A stretch of DNA of 5,500 nt from the NCBI GenBank assembly GCA_016781705.1, contig JADDPV010000036.1, forward strand, positions 1-5,500. The letters run 5' to 3'. Below, piece after piece: positions 1 through 5,248 of this stretch (its first letter is position 1; each line of letters starts with the position of its first letter). The notes under the pieces were generated by a model. The model was not told the DNA's origin. It saw only the letters and a program-made list of their open reading frames with translations, and did no database searches. The DNA is from Rubrobacter sp. (lineage in GTDB: Bacteria > Actinomycetota > Rubrobacteria > Rubrobacterales > Rubrobacteraceae). The position numbers were made by a program, and so were the translations under genes.

Positions 1-1
1 C

Positions 2-553
2 TCCGCCGCCATTGTGGCACGATCTTCTCTATTTAACAAAGTACCGTTAGCGGGATTTCAGCACGATCTCGAAGGGCAAAAAATCTTTAGTCTGCCGTTC
101 CTAGTGACTGTCTCTAACGTAGAGCGGTGGGAATTGGGGGAGCCCATAAGGGTTGCGGACCAGTTTCACCTCGACGCCTTCGCGCTGCACGCTGCCTTAC
201 CGAGCAGTGGATCAACGCGGCGAGATGCCGAACCCGTGTACGTGCTAAACGGGGAACGCCTCGCCCTCCTCGGCGACGACAAACATGCAAAGGAGTCCAA
301 GGAAATGCTTACCAGTGTTATGAGGACGCTGAGGAGGATAGACCAAGGGCAACAGTCAGAGGCTAAGACCTCGGCTAATATTTTGGCCGAGGTTATCCAG
401 CGTGCATCTACCCATCCCAAGTATGGCAATTACATCGGACCCAACTGCATCTCGGTAGTAATGCACTCGAACTCACGAGCAATGTTCAGCCACTATCATC
501 CCCTAGAGGCAGCCGCAGTGGAGCGAAAGCCCCACTTCGTGGCGCTTGGATGA
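2..553 (+). CDS. hypothetical protein, C-terminal part (5' end probably outside window)
   Basis: I do not recognise this gene with confidence. The frame is open from the window edge, and a GTG at 14 is the first possible start inside the window. There is no room to judge a ribosome site, so the 5' end is left open. About 180 residues are visible. They include a helical stretch around residues 90-135 (counting from the GTG) and a C-terminal segment near IGPNCISVVM followed by SHYHP. Similar endings occur, as I recall, in uncharacterised proteasome-like (Ntn-hydrolase) proteins, but no catalytic N-terminus is visible, so this is only a weak hint. Codon use is odd for the window: many codons such as TCT, CTA, TTT, TTA, GTA and AAA, against almost exclusively G/C-ending codons in the downstream genes. 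That suggests a different origin or recent acquisition. It ends in TGA. Confidence 0.6.
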   Translation, partial: SAAIVARSSLFNKVPLAGFQHDLEGQKIFSLPFLVTVSNVERWELGEPIRVADQFHLDAFALHAALPSSGSTRRDAEPVYVLNGERLALLGDDKHAKESKEMLTSVMRTLRRIDQGQQSEAKTSANILAEVIQRASTHPKYGNYIGPNCISVVMHSNSRAMFSHYHPLEAAAVERKPHFVALG

Positions 554-562
554 CAAACTAAG

Positions 563-575
563 CTAGCATGGCTAG
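563..575. repeat. short inverted repeat around the ATG of the 38-codon frame
   Basis: CTAGC and GCTAG flank the triplet ATG, and AACT (556-559) and AGTT (577-580) can extend the stem across an internal loop. It lies ten bases after the stop of the first gene. No T-run follows, so it is not a canonical intrinsic terminator. It could be a weak transcript-end structure or could mask the start codon. Confidence 0.3.
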
Positions 576-684
576 AAGTTACACTGCCGTGTTGATCTGC
601 TTCTTCGCCATGTTGATCTGTACCGCTAGCTCCCTCTTACGAATTTATCTTGAAGCTCGCGCGGCAGAGACGAGGACGGGGTAG
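568..684 (+). CDS. candidate small membrane protein (38 aa)
   Basis: A 38-codon frame from ATG to TAG lies in the gap between two larger genes. The product begins MARSYTAVLICFFAMLICTA. It has a positive N-terminus (R3), an uninterrupted hydrophobic stretch at about residues 5-24, and a polar, charged tail with five arginines after residue 24. This is the shape of a single-span membrane peptide or a signal-anchor. The core contains two matching seven-residue units (VLICFFA, MLICTAS) encoded by a 10-base direct repeat. Against it: no convincing Shine-Dalgarno sequence precedes the ATG, and the ATG sits in the loop of a CTAGC/GCTAG inverted repeat. It could be a chance frame. No function is assigned. 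Confidence 0.3.
   Translation: MARSYTAVLICFFAMLICTASSLLRIYLEARAAETRTG
590..620. repeat. direct repeat TGTTGATCTG, 21-base period
   Basis: TGTTGATCTG occurs at 590-599 and again at 611-620. The period is exactly seven codons of the candidate 38-residue frame and gives the paired peptides VLIC and MLIC. It may be an internal duplication of a hydrophobic unit, or a coincidence. Confidence 0.4.
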
Positions 685-716
685 CTTGCGAGTAGCCGTG
701 AGTAATCGGTAAACCC

Positions 717-914
717 GTGGACCGGGAGCTAGAAGCGCTGCGAAAGACCCGCGCCCACGTCTCCGACATAGCCGAGCTCGCCGAGCTGGCAAAGGAGCAC
801 TTGAAGCAGGGCAGGTTCGAGGACGCCTCGGCATGCCTGCGCCTGATCGAGCAGCACGCGACGTTGGGCAGGGAGGGCCTCGGCCCGCTGCTAAACGACT
901 CAAGCGACGGATAG
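717..914 (+). CDS. small helical protein of unknown function (65 aa)
   Basis: This 65-residue frame opens with GTG and ends in TAG. The product is charged and almost entirely helix-forming. Residues 3-30 (ELEALRKTRAHV, then a segment rich in Ala, Glu and Leu) could form one amphipathic helix. A turn follows at about GRFEDA, then a second helix (ASACLRLIEQHA), so a helical hairpin or TPR-like pair is plausible. The start is the first GTG after an in-frame stop at 699-701. I see no good Shine-Dalgarno sequence, so the start is uncertain. Codon use matches the GC-rich genes downstream rather than the AT-richer gene upstream. The opening codons recur, diverged, just after the thermonuclease gene at 2281-2316, so this is one of at least two copies of a local family. 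I do not recognise the family and assign no function. Confidence 0.55.
   Translation: MDRELEALRKTRAHVSDIAELAELAKEHLKQGRFEDASACLRLIEQHATLGREGLGPLLNDSSDG
726..761 (+). repeat. ELEALR repeat, copy 1 (in the 65-residue gene)
   Basis: These 36 bases encode ELEALRKTRAHV. They match 2281-2316 at 28 of 36 positions by eye without gaps, including 16 of the first 17. The two copies are in the same orientation and flank the thermonuclease gene. Confidence 0.6.
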
Positions 915-1027
915 AAGAAGGGACGCAAAATCCTCCGCCCCTGTCCGTGCCTATCCCAGGGCAGAGGCGCCGGTAGCGTAGCGCGGGTGCAAGTGTGCCG
1001 CTATGCTTGCGCGTGGGTTCGTGCGAC

Positions 1028-1035
1028 GGAGAGGG
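1028..1035 (+). promoter_or_regulatory. Shine-Dalgarno site for the thermonuclease gene
   Basis: GGAGAGGG lies six bases upstream of the ATG at 1042. In-frame ATGs also exist at 1003, which has no such site, and at 1036, directly abutting the motif. The spacing favours 1042 as the true start. Confidence 0.55.
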
Positions 1036-1041
1036 ATGTGC

Positions 1042-2253
1042 ATGGGGAGTTTGTGGGGCCGTTTCAGGGCGCTTTCTGCGCCGGTCAAGGTCGTGCTTGC
1101 GCTGCTGATCCTGGGGGTGGGCGTCGTGCTCAGCCCTCTGATGGTACTCCTCGCCGCTATCGCGCTCGCCGGGTGCATCCTCGTGCTGCTGTTCTCCGTG
1201 ACGACGAGGAGAATACCTTCCCGCACTTGGGGCCTTGCGGCGCTGGCCTCGTTCGCGGCGCTCTTGGCATTCTCTGGCGCCTCTGCGGCCCTCTACGGCA
1301 GCTCGCAGCCTTCGACGACGCCCGCCCCGTCGGTTGCCGAGAAGGAACCGGCCGAACCACGCGAGGAGCCGAAACCCGCCGAGGAAAAGACGACCGAGCC
1401 GCGAGAGGAACCGAAGCCCGCCGAGACCACGGCGGAGGCAAAGCCGGAGCCGACGCGTAAGGAGGTCGCGGCCGCGAACCCCGAGCCCGTACCCGAACCG
1501 GAGTCTAAGCTAGAGCCCGAACCGGCTCCCCCGCCGGCTCCCGCGCCGGCCGAACCCTCCTACGACGCGACCGCTACGGTAGCGAGGGTCGTGGACGGCG
1601 ACACCATCGAGATCTCGCCGGCGATCGACGGCATCACCGACATCAGGCTCATAGGCGTGGACACGCCGGAGACGAAGGAGCCCGGCTGTGCGCCGCAGCC
1701 CTACGGGCCCGAGGCCTCTTCCTACGCCGAGGCCACGTTATCGGGCCAGCAGGTCGAGCTCGAGTTCGACGTCGAAAAGACCGACCGGTACGGTCGGCTC
1801 CTCGCCTACGTCTACCCCCGGGGCGGCGAGATGTTCAACGAGGGCCTCGTGGAGGGTGGCTACGCCCAAGCCTACCCCTACCCACCGAACACCAGGTACG
1901 CGAACCGGTTCGCCGCAGCGCAAGAGCAGGCGAGGAACGCGAGGCTCGGGCTCTGGTCGTTGGGCGCCGACCAACTCGCCCTGCTGACGGACCGGGGCAA
2001 CGGGATCGGCGCCGACGGGTGCACGCCGCTAGCGCCGGAGCCCGCTCAGTACGAGGTGCCCGCGGCGCCCACGCCCGCGCCCTCTCCGGACGTCCCGGCG
2101 GTGCCTGCGGTGCCTGCGGGTCCTCCGGTGGGTGGAGACCTGGACTGCAAGGACTTCGGAAGCCTCGCCGAGGTGCGGGAGAGCATCGCAGCCGGCGACC
2201 CGCACGGCCTAGACGCCGACGGGGACGGCTCGGGCTGCGAGAGCCAGTTCTGA
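1042..2253 (+). CDS. membrane-anchored thermonuclease family protein with C-terminal Excalibur domain
   Basis: Predicted surface-anchored, Ca2+-dependent nuclease (SNase family), 403 residues. Residues 15-53 form two hydrophobic segments and residues 62-85 a third. Arginines in the N-terminus and the TTRRIPSR loop suggest these are cytoplasmic and the catalytic part is outside. Residues 92-173 are a disordered Pro/Glu/Lys/Ala linker, probably spanning the cell wall, with a 14-residue repeat. The SNase domain (about 174-310) keeps the family's key residues: D185 in VVDGDT, R202, D207, T208 and E210 in IRLIGVDTPE, and R252 in DRYGR, matching D21, R35, D40, T41, E43 and R87 of staphylococcal nuclease. 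A Pro/Ala spacer leads to an Excalibur motif (about 366-403) with paired cysteines and DADGDGSGCE, a predicted calcium site. ATG 1042 is chosen for its ribosome site; ATG 1003 would add 13 residues. It probably degrades extracellular nucleic acid for nutrition or defence. Confidence 0.9.
   Translation: MGSLWGRFRALSAPVKVVLALLILGVGVVLSPLMVLLAAIALAGCILVLLFSVTTRRIPSRTWGLAALASFAALLAFSGASAALYGSSQPSTTPAPSVAEKEPAEPREEPKPAEEKTTEPREEPKPAETTAEAKPEPTRKEVAAANPEPVPEPESKLEPEPAPPPAPAPAEPSYDATATVARVVDGDTIEISPAIDGITDIRLIGVDTPETKEPGCAPQPYGPEASSYAEATLSGQQVELEFDVEKTDRYGRLLAYVYPRGGEMFNEGLVEGGYAQAYPYPPNTRYANRFAAAQEQARNARLGLWSLGADQLALLTDRGNGIGADGCTPLAPEPAQYEVPAAPTPAPSPDVPAVPAVPAGPPVGGDLDCKDFGSLAEVRESIAAGDPHGLDADGDGSGCESQF
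1354..1425 (+). repeat. 14-residue tandem repeat in the thermonuclease linker
   Basis: EPREEPKPAE is encoded twice, at 1354-1383 and 1396-1425, with a 42-base period. The two 30-base copies differ at five positions, all third positions and all synonymous, so the peptide is identical. EKTT separates them. Confidence 0.8.
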
Positions 2254-2271
2254 GTAGGGTAAGGGGAGCCG

Positions 2272-2409
2272 ACGAAACAGGAGCTCGAAGCGCTGCGCGT
2301 GACGCGCGGGTACGTCGCCTTTTCTGGGGGCTTCTGTGCGAAAGCTTTCGTCCGTCGTCCGCGAAACAAACCTCATGCGAGGCGTCACCGTTTGCAACTT
2401 GCCTTATGA
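2272..2409 (+). pseudogene. decayed remnant related to the 65-residue gene
   Basis: Shortly after the thermonuclease stop, an open frame begins ACG AAA CAG and then reads ELEALRVTRGYV. That matches the start of the 65-residue protein (ELEALRKTRAHV) at 9 of 12 residues. A good Shine-Dalgarno sequence, AAGGGGAG (2261-2268), lies three bases before the ACG, which occupies roughly the place of a start codon. Downstream of residue 15 the resemblance stops and the frame runs through unrelated, arginine-rich codons to a TGA at 2407-2409. I read this as a copy that lost its start codon and its 3' part. Alternatively a short peptide could still be made from ACG or from the GTG at 2299. Confidence 0.4.
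2281..2316 (+). repeat. ELEALR repeat, copy 2
   Basis: Second copy of the 36-base segment at 726-761. It encodes ELEALRVTRGYV, and the differences include both synonymous and replacement changes. Confidence 0.6.
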
Positions 2410-2410
2410 T
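2405..2410 (+). promoter_or_regulatory. possible -10 element for the zinc-ribbon gene
   Basis: TATGAT matches TATAAT at five of six bases and lies in a locally AT-richer stretch 26 bases before the TTG start at 2437. At a 17-base spacing the -35 position reads GCGTCA, a poor match, so this is a weak prediction. Confidence 0.3.
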
Positions 2411-2424
2411 TTCGGCTAAAAGAC

Positions 2425-2430
2425 GGGAGA
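2425..2430 (+). promoter_or_regulatory. Shine-Dalgarno site supporting a TTG start
   Basis: GGGAGA lies six bases before TTG 2437. It supports this rare start codon, which also places the glycine-rich MGGLGSG motif at the very N-terminus. Confidence 0.6.
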
Positions 2431-2436
2431 AGAATT

Positions 2437-3075
2437 TTGGGCGGCCTGGGATCCGGCAACTGGTACCGCTTCGACAAGAAGGCCACGACCGGGGAGACAC
2501 AAAGCCTCGACGTGCGCTACCTCCGTCGCGAGGGGTTACTGAAGGCGGGGCACTCGTTCTCCCTTCGCTGGTCGCGGGCGGGGAGGGAGACGGGCTCGAT
2601 CGGGGGCATGGTGGAAGGGAACTTCGGAGACCTACCGGAGTGGGTGGTCCTCTCCTACCGCCACCGGCGCGGGATCGGTAATGAGTGGGAAGACGTGAGG
2701 GAGGTCGTGCCCCTGGAGTGGACGCCGTGCAACTTCGGCGGGGAAAGGCCGTGGTTCCTGTGCCCGGGCGTAGGGTGCGCCCGGAGGGTGGCCGTCCTCT
2801 ACGGGCCGGGGCGCTACTTCCTCTGCCGGCACTGCTACGACCTCTCCTACGAGAGCCGGCGCGAGAACGGGACGCACCGGGCGCTGAGAAGGGCGCAGAA
2901 GATCAGGGAGAGGCTCGGCGGCAGCGCGAACATGACGGAGCCGTTCCCCGAGAGGCCAAAGGGGATGCACTGGCGGACCTACGAGCGGCTCTGGCGAGAG
3001 CACCACGAGGCGGAGATGAAGCAGCTCGCCGGCATGACGGCGTGGCTGGAGAAGCTGAAGCGGAAGACCGGCTAA
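2437..3075 (+). CDS. zinc-ribbon protein of unknown function (MGGxGSG N-terminus)
   Basis: A 212-residue protein, with TTG start and TAA stop. It opens with MGGLGSGNWYR, a glycine-rich N-terminus I recall from uncharacterised proteins in bacterial genomic islands and phages. Residues about 15-105 are predicted mostly beta and include a tryptophan-rich stretch. A four-cysteine zinc site follows: C109 and C114 (CPGVGC, spacing four), a short hairpin, then C130 and C133 (CRHC, spacing two). The C-terminal 75 residues are helical and strongly charged (for example RRAQKIRERL and a final basic KLKRKTG). The zinc ribbon and basic tail suggest nucleic acid binding, but this is inference. The gene converges on the minus-strand topoisomerase-like operon with 30 bases between stop codons. 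Codon use is GC-rich like its neighbours. It might be a regulator or nucleic-acid-processing protein of the same element. Confidence 0.75.
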   Translation: MGGLGSGNWYRFDKKATTGETQSLDVRYLRREGLLKAGHSFSLRWSRAGRETGSIGGMVEGNFGDLPEWVVLSYRHRRGIGNEWEDVREVVPLEWTPCNFGGERPWFLCPGVGCARRVAVLYGPGRYFLCRHCYDLSYESRRENGTHRALRRAQKIRERLGGSANMTEPFPERPKGMHWRTYERLWREHHEAEMKQLAGMTAWLEKLKRKTG

Positions 3076-3105
3076 GGGTTCACCAGGAGGTTCGTTCGGC
3101 AGTTT

Positions 3106-4014
3106 CTACTCCCCCGTCGGGAGCCCCCCGTCCGGCAACCCATCCACGTCCAGGTGGGCGAGCGGGGCGGGCCCTCCCTGGCGCCTCGTTTGCAGGGCCT
3201 CGAGTTCGTGCATCGTCTTGTAGAGCAGGCGGGAGAGGTGAGCCTCGTAGCGGGAAACCTTCTCCAGCGTCCTGTCATCCGGCAAAAGTCGCTCTCGGCG
3301 CATGTTCGAGAGTTGTCCTTCCACCCTCTCGGCCTCGTGCTTGGCGGAGATCGCGTCCAGCCGGGCTTTCTCCCTCGCTCCCTCCATCAACCCTTCGAGA
3401 TCCTCGCCGGCAATGGAAGCGATGAGCGAGAGGCTCTGCCTAACTAATCCGGCGCTCCAGCCGTCCCACTCGGCGGTATCCCCGTAGAGCCCGGCCCACT
3501 CCGGCACGCCGGGGAGGGTAAGCCCTTCGAGGTCCGCCTCGTCGTCGACCCTTCCTGCCACGGCCCACAGGACGGCGTCCGCGTCCGTGCCGGAGAGCTT
3601 CTTGTCGTCGGGGTAGTCCGAGAACCCCTTCAGGAGACGCTCCGTCCGGCGAGCTTCCTTCGGGGCTTCCATCACGTCTTCGGGATGGATGGGCCCGCGC
3701 GCACCGGACTCGAAGCGGCGTCTATCCCGAAGGTCCTCGACCACCCTTTCCTGGGAGATGGCGACGGTCTCCGTCTCGTAGCGGGTGACGCGGTGCAGCC
3801 TCCAAGAAAGGAGCGCGACCCTCTCGGCGAGCACGGTCTCAAGGTGCCCCTCCGGCGCGAGGCTCTCCAGAGTGCCGGATAGATGCCGCTCCCAATCTTC
3901 CTGCGCCTCGATGCCCGGAACCACGGGGGCCAGGGAGCGCATGCCGTGGCGGGTGGCGTTCCAGCGCGCCACCTCCTTACCCCCTTCGGTTGCGGGGCCG
4001 CCCTTCTTGTTCAT
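3106..4014 (-). CDS. hypothetical protein with N-terminal NATRHG motif (302 aa)
   Basis: Last gene of the minus-strand operon. It starts with ATG at 4014-4012, overlaps the stop of the winged-helix gene (ATGA), and is preceded by AAGGAG. It ends in TAG. The N-terminus is Gly/Lys-rich and carries WNATRHGMRS at residues 18-27. Related N-A-x-x-H-G motifs open many uncharacterised proteins that I associate with phages and mobile elements, some of them resembling terminase small subunits. The rest is mostly helical: residues 55-95 (including RVALLSWRLHRVTRYE), a tryptophan-containing central part at 145-200, and a long helical stretch at 203-278 ending in RYEAHLSRLLYKTMHELEAL. The last 24 residues are Pro/Gly-rich and probably disordered. 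No enzymatic motif is visible. Basic residues and context suggest a DNA-associated or structural role, as inference only. Operon position suggests it works with the Spo11-like protein. Confidence 0.75.
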   Translation of the reverse strand: MNKKGGPATEGGKEVARWNATRHGMRSLAPVVPGIEAQEDWERHLSGTLESLAPEGHLETVLAERVALLSWRLHRVTRYETETVAISQERVVEDLRDRRRFESGARGPIHPEDVMEAPKEARRTERLLKGFSDYPDDKKLSGTDADAVLWAVAGRVDDEADLEGLTLPGVPEWAGLYGDTAEWDGWSAGLVRQSLSLIASIAGEDLEGLMEGAREKARLDAISAKHEAERVEGQLSNMRRERLLPDDRTLEKVSRYEAHLSRLLYKTMHELEALQTRRQGGPAPLAHLDVDGLPDGGLPTGE

Positions 4015-4373
4015 GCCTCTCCTTCCGGTAGATCCTCCGCGTTCATGGGGTCATGGTCGTTAAGCGAGAACGCAGCGGGACGGAACAACTCTTCGAGCAC
4101 GGCCGCGAGCAGGTCGGCGGGCGTGGCGGGATAGAGCGGGACGGCGGCCACGAAGCCCCTGAAGGTCAGAGCGCAGTAGCGTCGCCCGTCGTGCCCGCGC
4201 TCTCTGTCCAAACCCCGGCGCACGAGGCTTCTGATAGCACACCGGAGGTTCGAGCGGTTTCCGCCGGCCAGCTCCTTGAGGTAGGAGGTCTCCAGGGCCG
4301 CGAACTCGCCGTCTATCTTCCTCGACAGGACGACGAGCACCCGCCCTTGCGTCAGCCCGACGCCCCTGCTCAC
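4011..4373 (-). CDS. small winged-helix protein (120 aa)
   Basis: The product has a compact winged-helix pattern: a first helix (LTQGRVLVVLSRKI, about 7-20), a helix-turn-helix region (SYLKELAGGNRSNLRCAIRS, about 30-49, then LVRRGL), and a wing hairpin (DRERGHDGRRYCALTFRGF, about 56-74). The C-terminal third is an Ala/Leu-rich helix and an acidic tail. This resembles MarR/ArsR-type DNA-binding folds without matching a named family, so it may be a transcriptional regulator of the operon or a DNA-targeting partner of the topoisomerase-like protein. The frame stays open far upstream, but that extension is arginine-rich and overlaps the topoisomerase-like gene. The GTG at 4373-4371 is therefore chosen: it forms a GTGA overlap with that gene's stop and has GGGGAGG six bases upstream. 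Its own TGA overlaps the next ATG. Both junctions imply coupled translation. Confidence 0.75.
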   Translation of the reverse strand: MSRGVGLTQGRVLVVLSRKIDGEFAALETSYLKELAGGNRSNLRCAIRSLVRRGLDRERGHDGRRYCALTFRGFVAAVPLYPATPADLLAAVLEELFRPAAFSLNDHDPMNAEDLPEGEA

Positions 4374-5248
4374 GCGGTGCCTCCCCAGACGTTCCTCAGC
4401 AGGTCGCGCTCCTGTCGTTCGGCCAGCCTCATTACCCGCAACCTCTCCGGGTCCATGTGCTTTTCTATGCTCCCCTGCACCAGTCCGCGCAATGTCGCCG
4501 GCGGGATGGCGTCGAGCTCGACGGAGCCCGTACCGTGCTCGCGGGTGAACTTCGCGGCCCGCGAGTCGGTCGCCTTCGTGGGACGGGTTGGGAGATCCCA
4601 CTCGTCTATTTGCGCCCGATCCACCGCGAGGCGCTCCACGAGGACCTCGACGGGGTAGGAGCGTCGCACGAGCTCGGCGGCCACGGTGTCGGCGATCCCC
4701 AAGCCAGAAGGGTCGAAGTCGGTAAGCAGGTAGACGTGGGTGGGGCGGCCGTCGCGCTTGATGAAGTCGGCGGCGCTCTGGAGGTAGGAGACGCTCGCGT
4801 ATCCGCGGGTGACATGAAGGTCGAGGCCGCACTCCTCGACCACCGTGGGGACCAGGACTCCGGCTAGGGCGTCCTTTTCGAGCCACACCTCGACGCTCAC
4901 CGGGGAGTCGGCCCAGTAGTCGCGGCGGTAGAACTCGGCCGCCACCTGCGCGTAGTCGTCGGGGCTCCCGTAGCGGGAGTAGCCGCGGACGACGCGGACG
5001 TTGTCGGTTATCCACCCGTAGGGAATCTCCCCGCGCTCCCTCAGCTTCACGAGGCGCCTCTGCACGAGCTTGTAGCCTTTCGACTCGTCTTTGGGCACGA
5101 GGCCTCTGACGACGCCCTGATAGAACACCTGGCGCACGGTGGCGGGCTCTATCTCCGCGACGATCTCGGCGAGAGCGAAGTCGAGGGCCTCCAGCTCGGC
5201 CTGGGTGCGGCGGGGGCGCTTTGTGGGGCTAGCCCCGTAAACGCTCAC
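4370..5248 (-). CDS. stand-alone topoisomerase VI subunit A/Spo11-like protein (Mini-A type)
   Basis: Predicted relative of Topo VI subunit A and Spo11, which cleave DNA through a tyrosine and a Toprim metal site; 292 residues. Residues 20-90 resemble the tyrosine-bearing winged-helix (5Y-CAP) domain: TVRQVFYQ at 37-44 parallels TVRDIFY around catalytic Y135 of yeast Spo11, making Y43 the candidate nucleophile. The Toprim domain follows: E124 in LEKDAL (compare VEKDAV in Topo VI-A), TRGYASVSYL at 147-156 at the conserved G-Y-P-D-x-x-T-R position, and D177/D179 in DFDPSGLGI (compare DADPYGIEI). Spacings Y-E 81 and E-D 53 approximate yeast Spo11 (Y135, E233, D288). Residues 200-270 carry PTRPTKATDSRA and SVELDAIPP, which I recall from phage-associated relatives. 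GTG 5248 is chosen for the GTGA overlap and GGGAGGT five bases upstream. No ATPase B subunit is visible, fitting the Mini-A proteins of mobile elements. Confidence 0.8.
   Translation of the reverse strand: MSVYGASPTKRPRRTQAELEALDFALAEIVAEIEPATVRQVFYQGVVRGLVPKDESKGYKLVQRRLVKLRERGEIPYGWITDNVRVVRGYSRYGSPDDYAQVAAEFYRRDYWADSPVSVEVWLEKDALAGVLVPTVVEECGLDLHVTRGYASVSYLQSAADFIKRDGRPTHVYLLTDFDPSGLGIADTVAAELVRRSYPVEVLVERLAVDRAQIDEWDLPTRPTKATDSRAAKFTREHGTGSVELDAIPPATLRGLVQGSIEKHMDPERLRVMRLAERQERDLLRNVWGGTA
4380..4386 (-). promoter_or_regulatory. Shine-Dalgarno site for the winged-helix gene
   Basis: GGGGAGG on the minus strand lies six bases upstream of GTG 4373. It fixes this start against longer readings of the same frame. 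Confidence 0.7.

Noticed and set aside
1003..1041. ATG 1003 as the thermonuclease start
   Set aside because: No Shine-Dalgarno sequence lies before it, and the added residues are an arginine-rich stretch. ATG 1042 has a correctly spaced site. The longer form cannot be fully excluded.
987..1460. Plus-strand frame overlapping the thermonuclease start
   Set aside because: Low-complexity Arg/Gly/Ala product in a shifted frame of a gene with clear membrane segments and linker; a GC-driven artefact.
2019..2681. Plus-strand frame spanning the thermonuclease end and the zinc-ribbon start
   Set aside because: Arg/Gly-rich product crossing two better-supported genes out of frame, with no recognisable motif.
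3109..3123. CTCCC/GGGAG inverted repeat at the convergent junction as a bidirectional terminator
   Set aside because: Five-base stem with no T-run on either strand, and it lies inside the last codons of the minus-strand gene. It could fold but is not convincing as a terminator.
2685..3425. Plus-strand frame of about 246 codons across the convergent junction
   Set aside because: It overlaps the zinc-ribbon gene on the same strand and is antisense to the NATRHG gene. Composition is Arg/Ala/Gly/Pro-rich and shows no domain.
4374..5015. Long minus-strand open frame continuous with the winged-helix gene
   Set aside because: Its product is dominated by Arg, Pro and Gly, and it overlaps the well-supported Spo11-like gene in another frame. 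Only the part from GTG 4373 looks like a protein.
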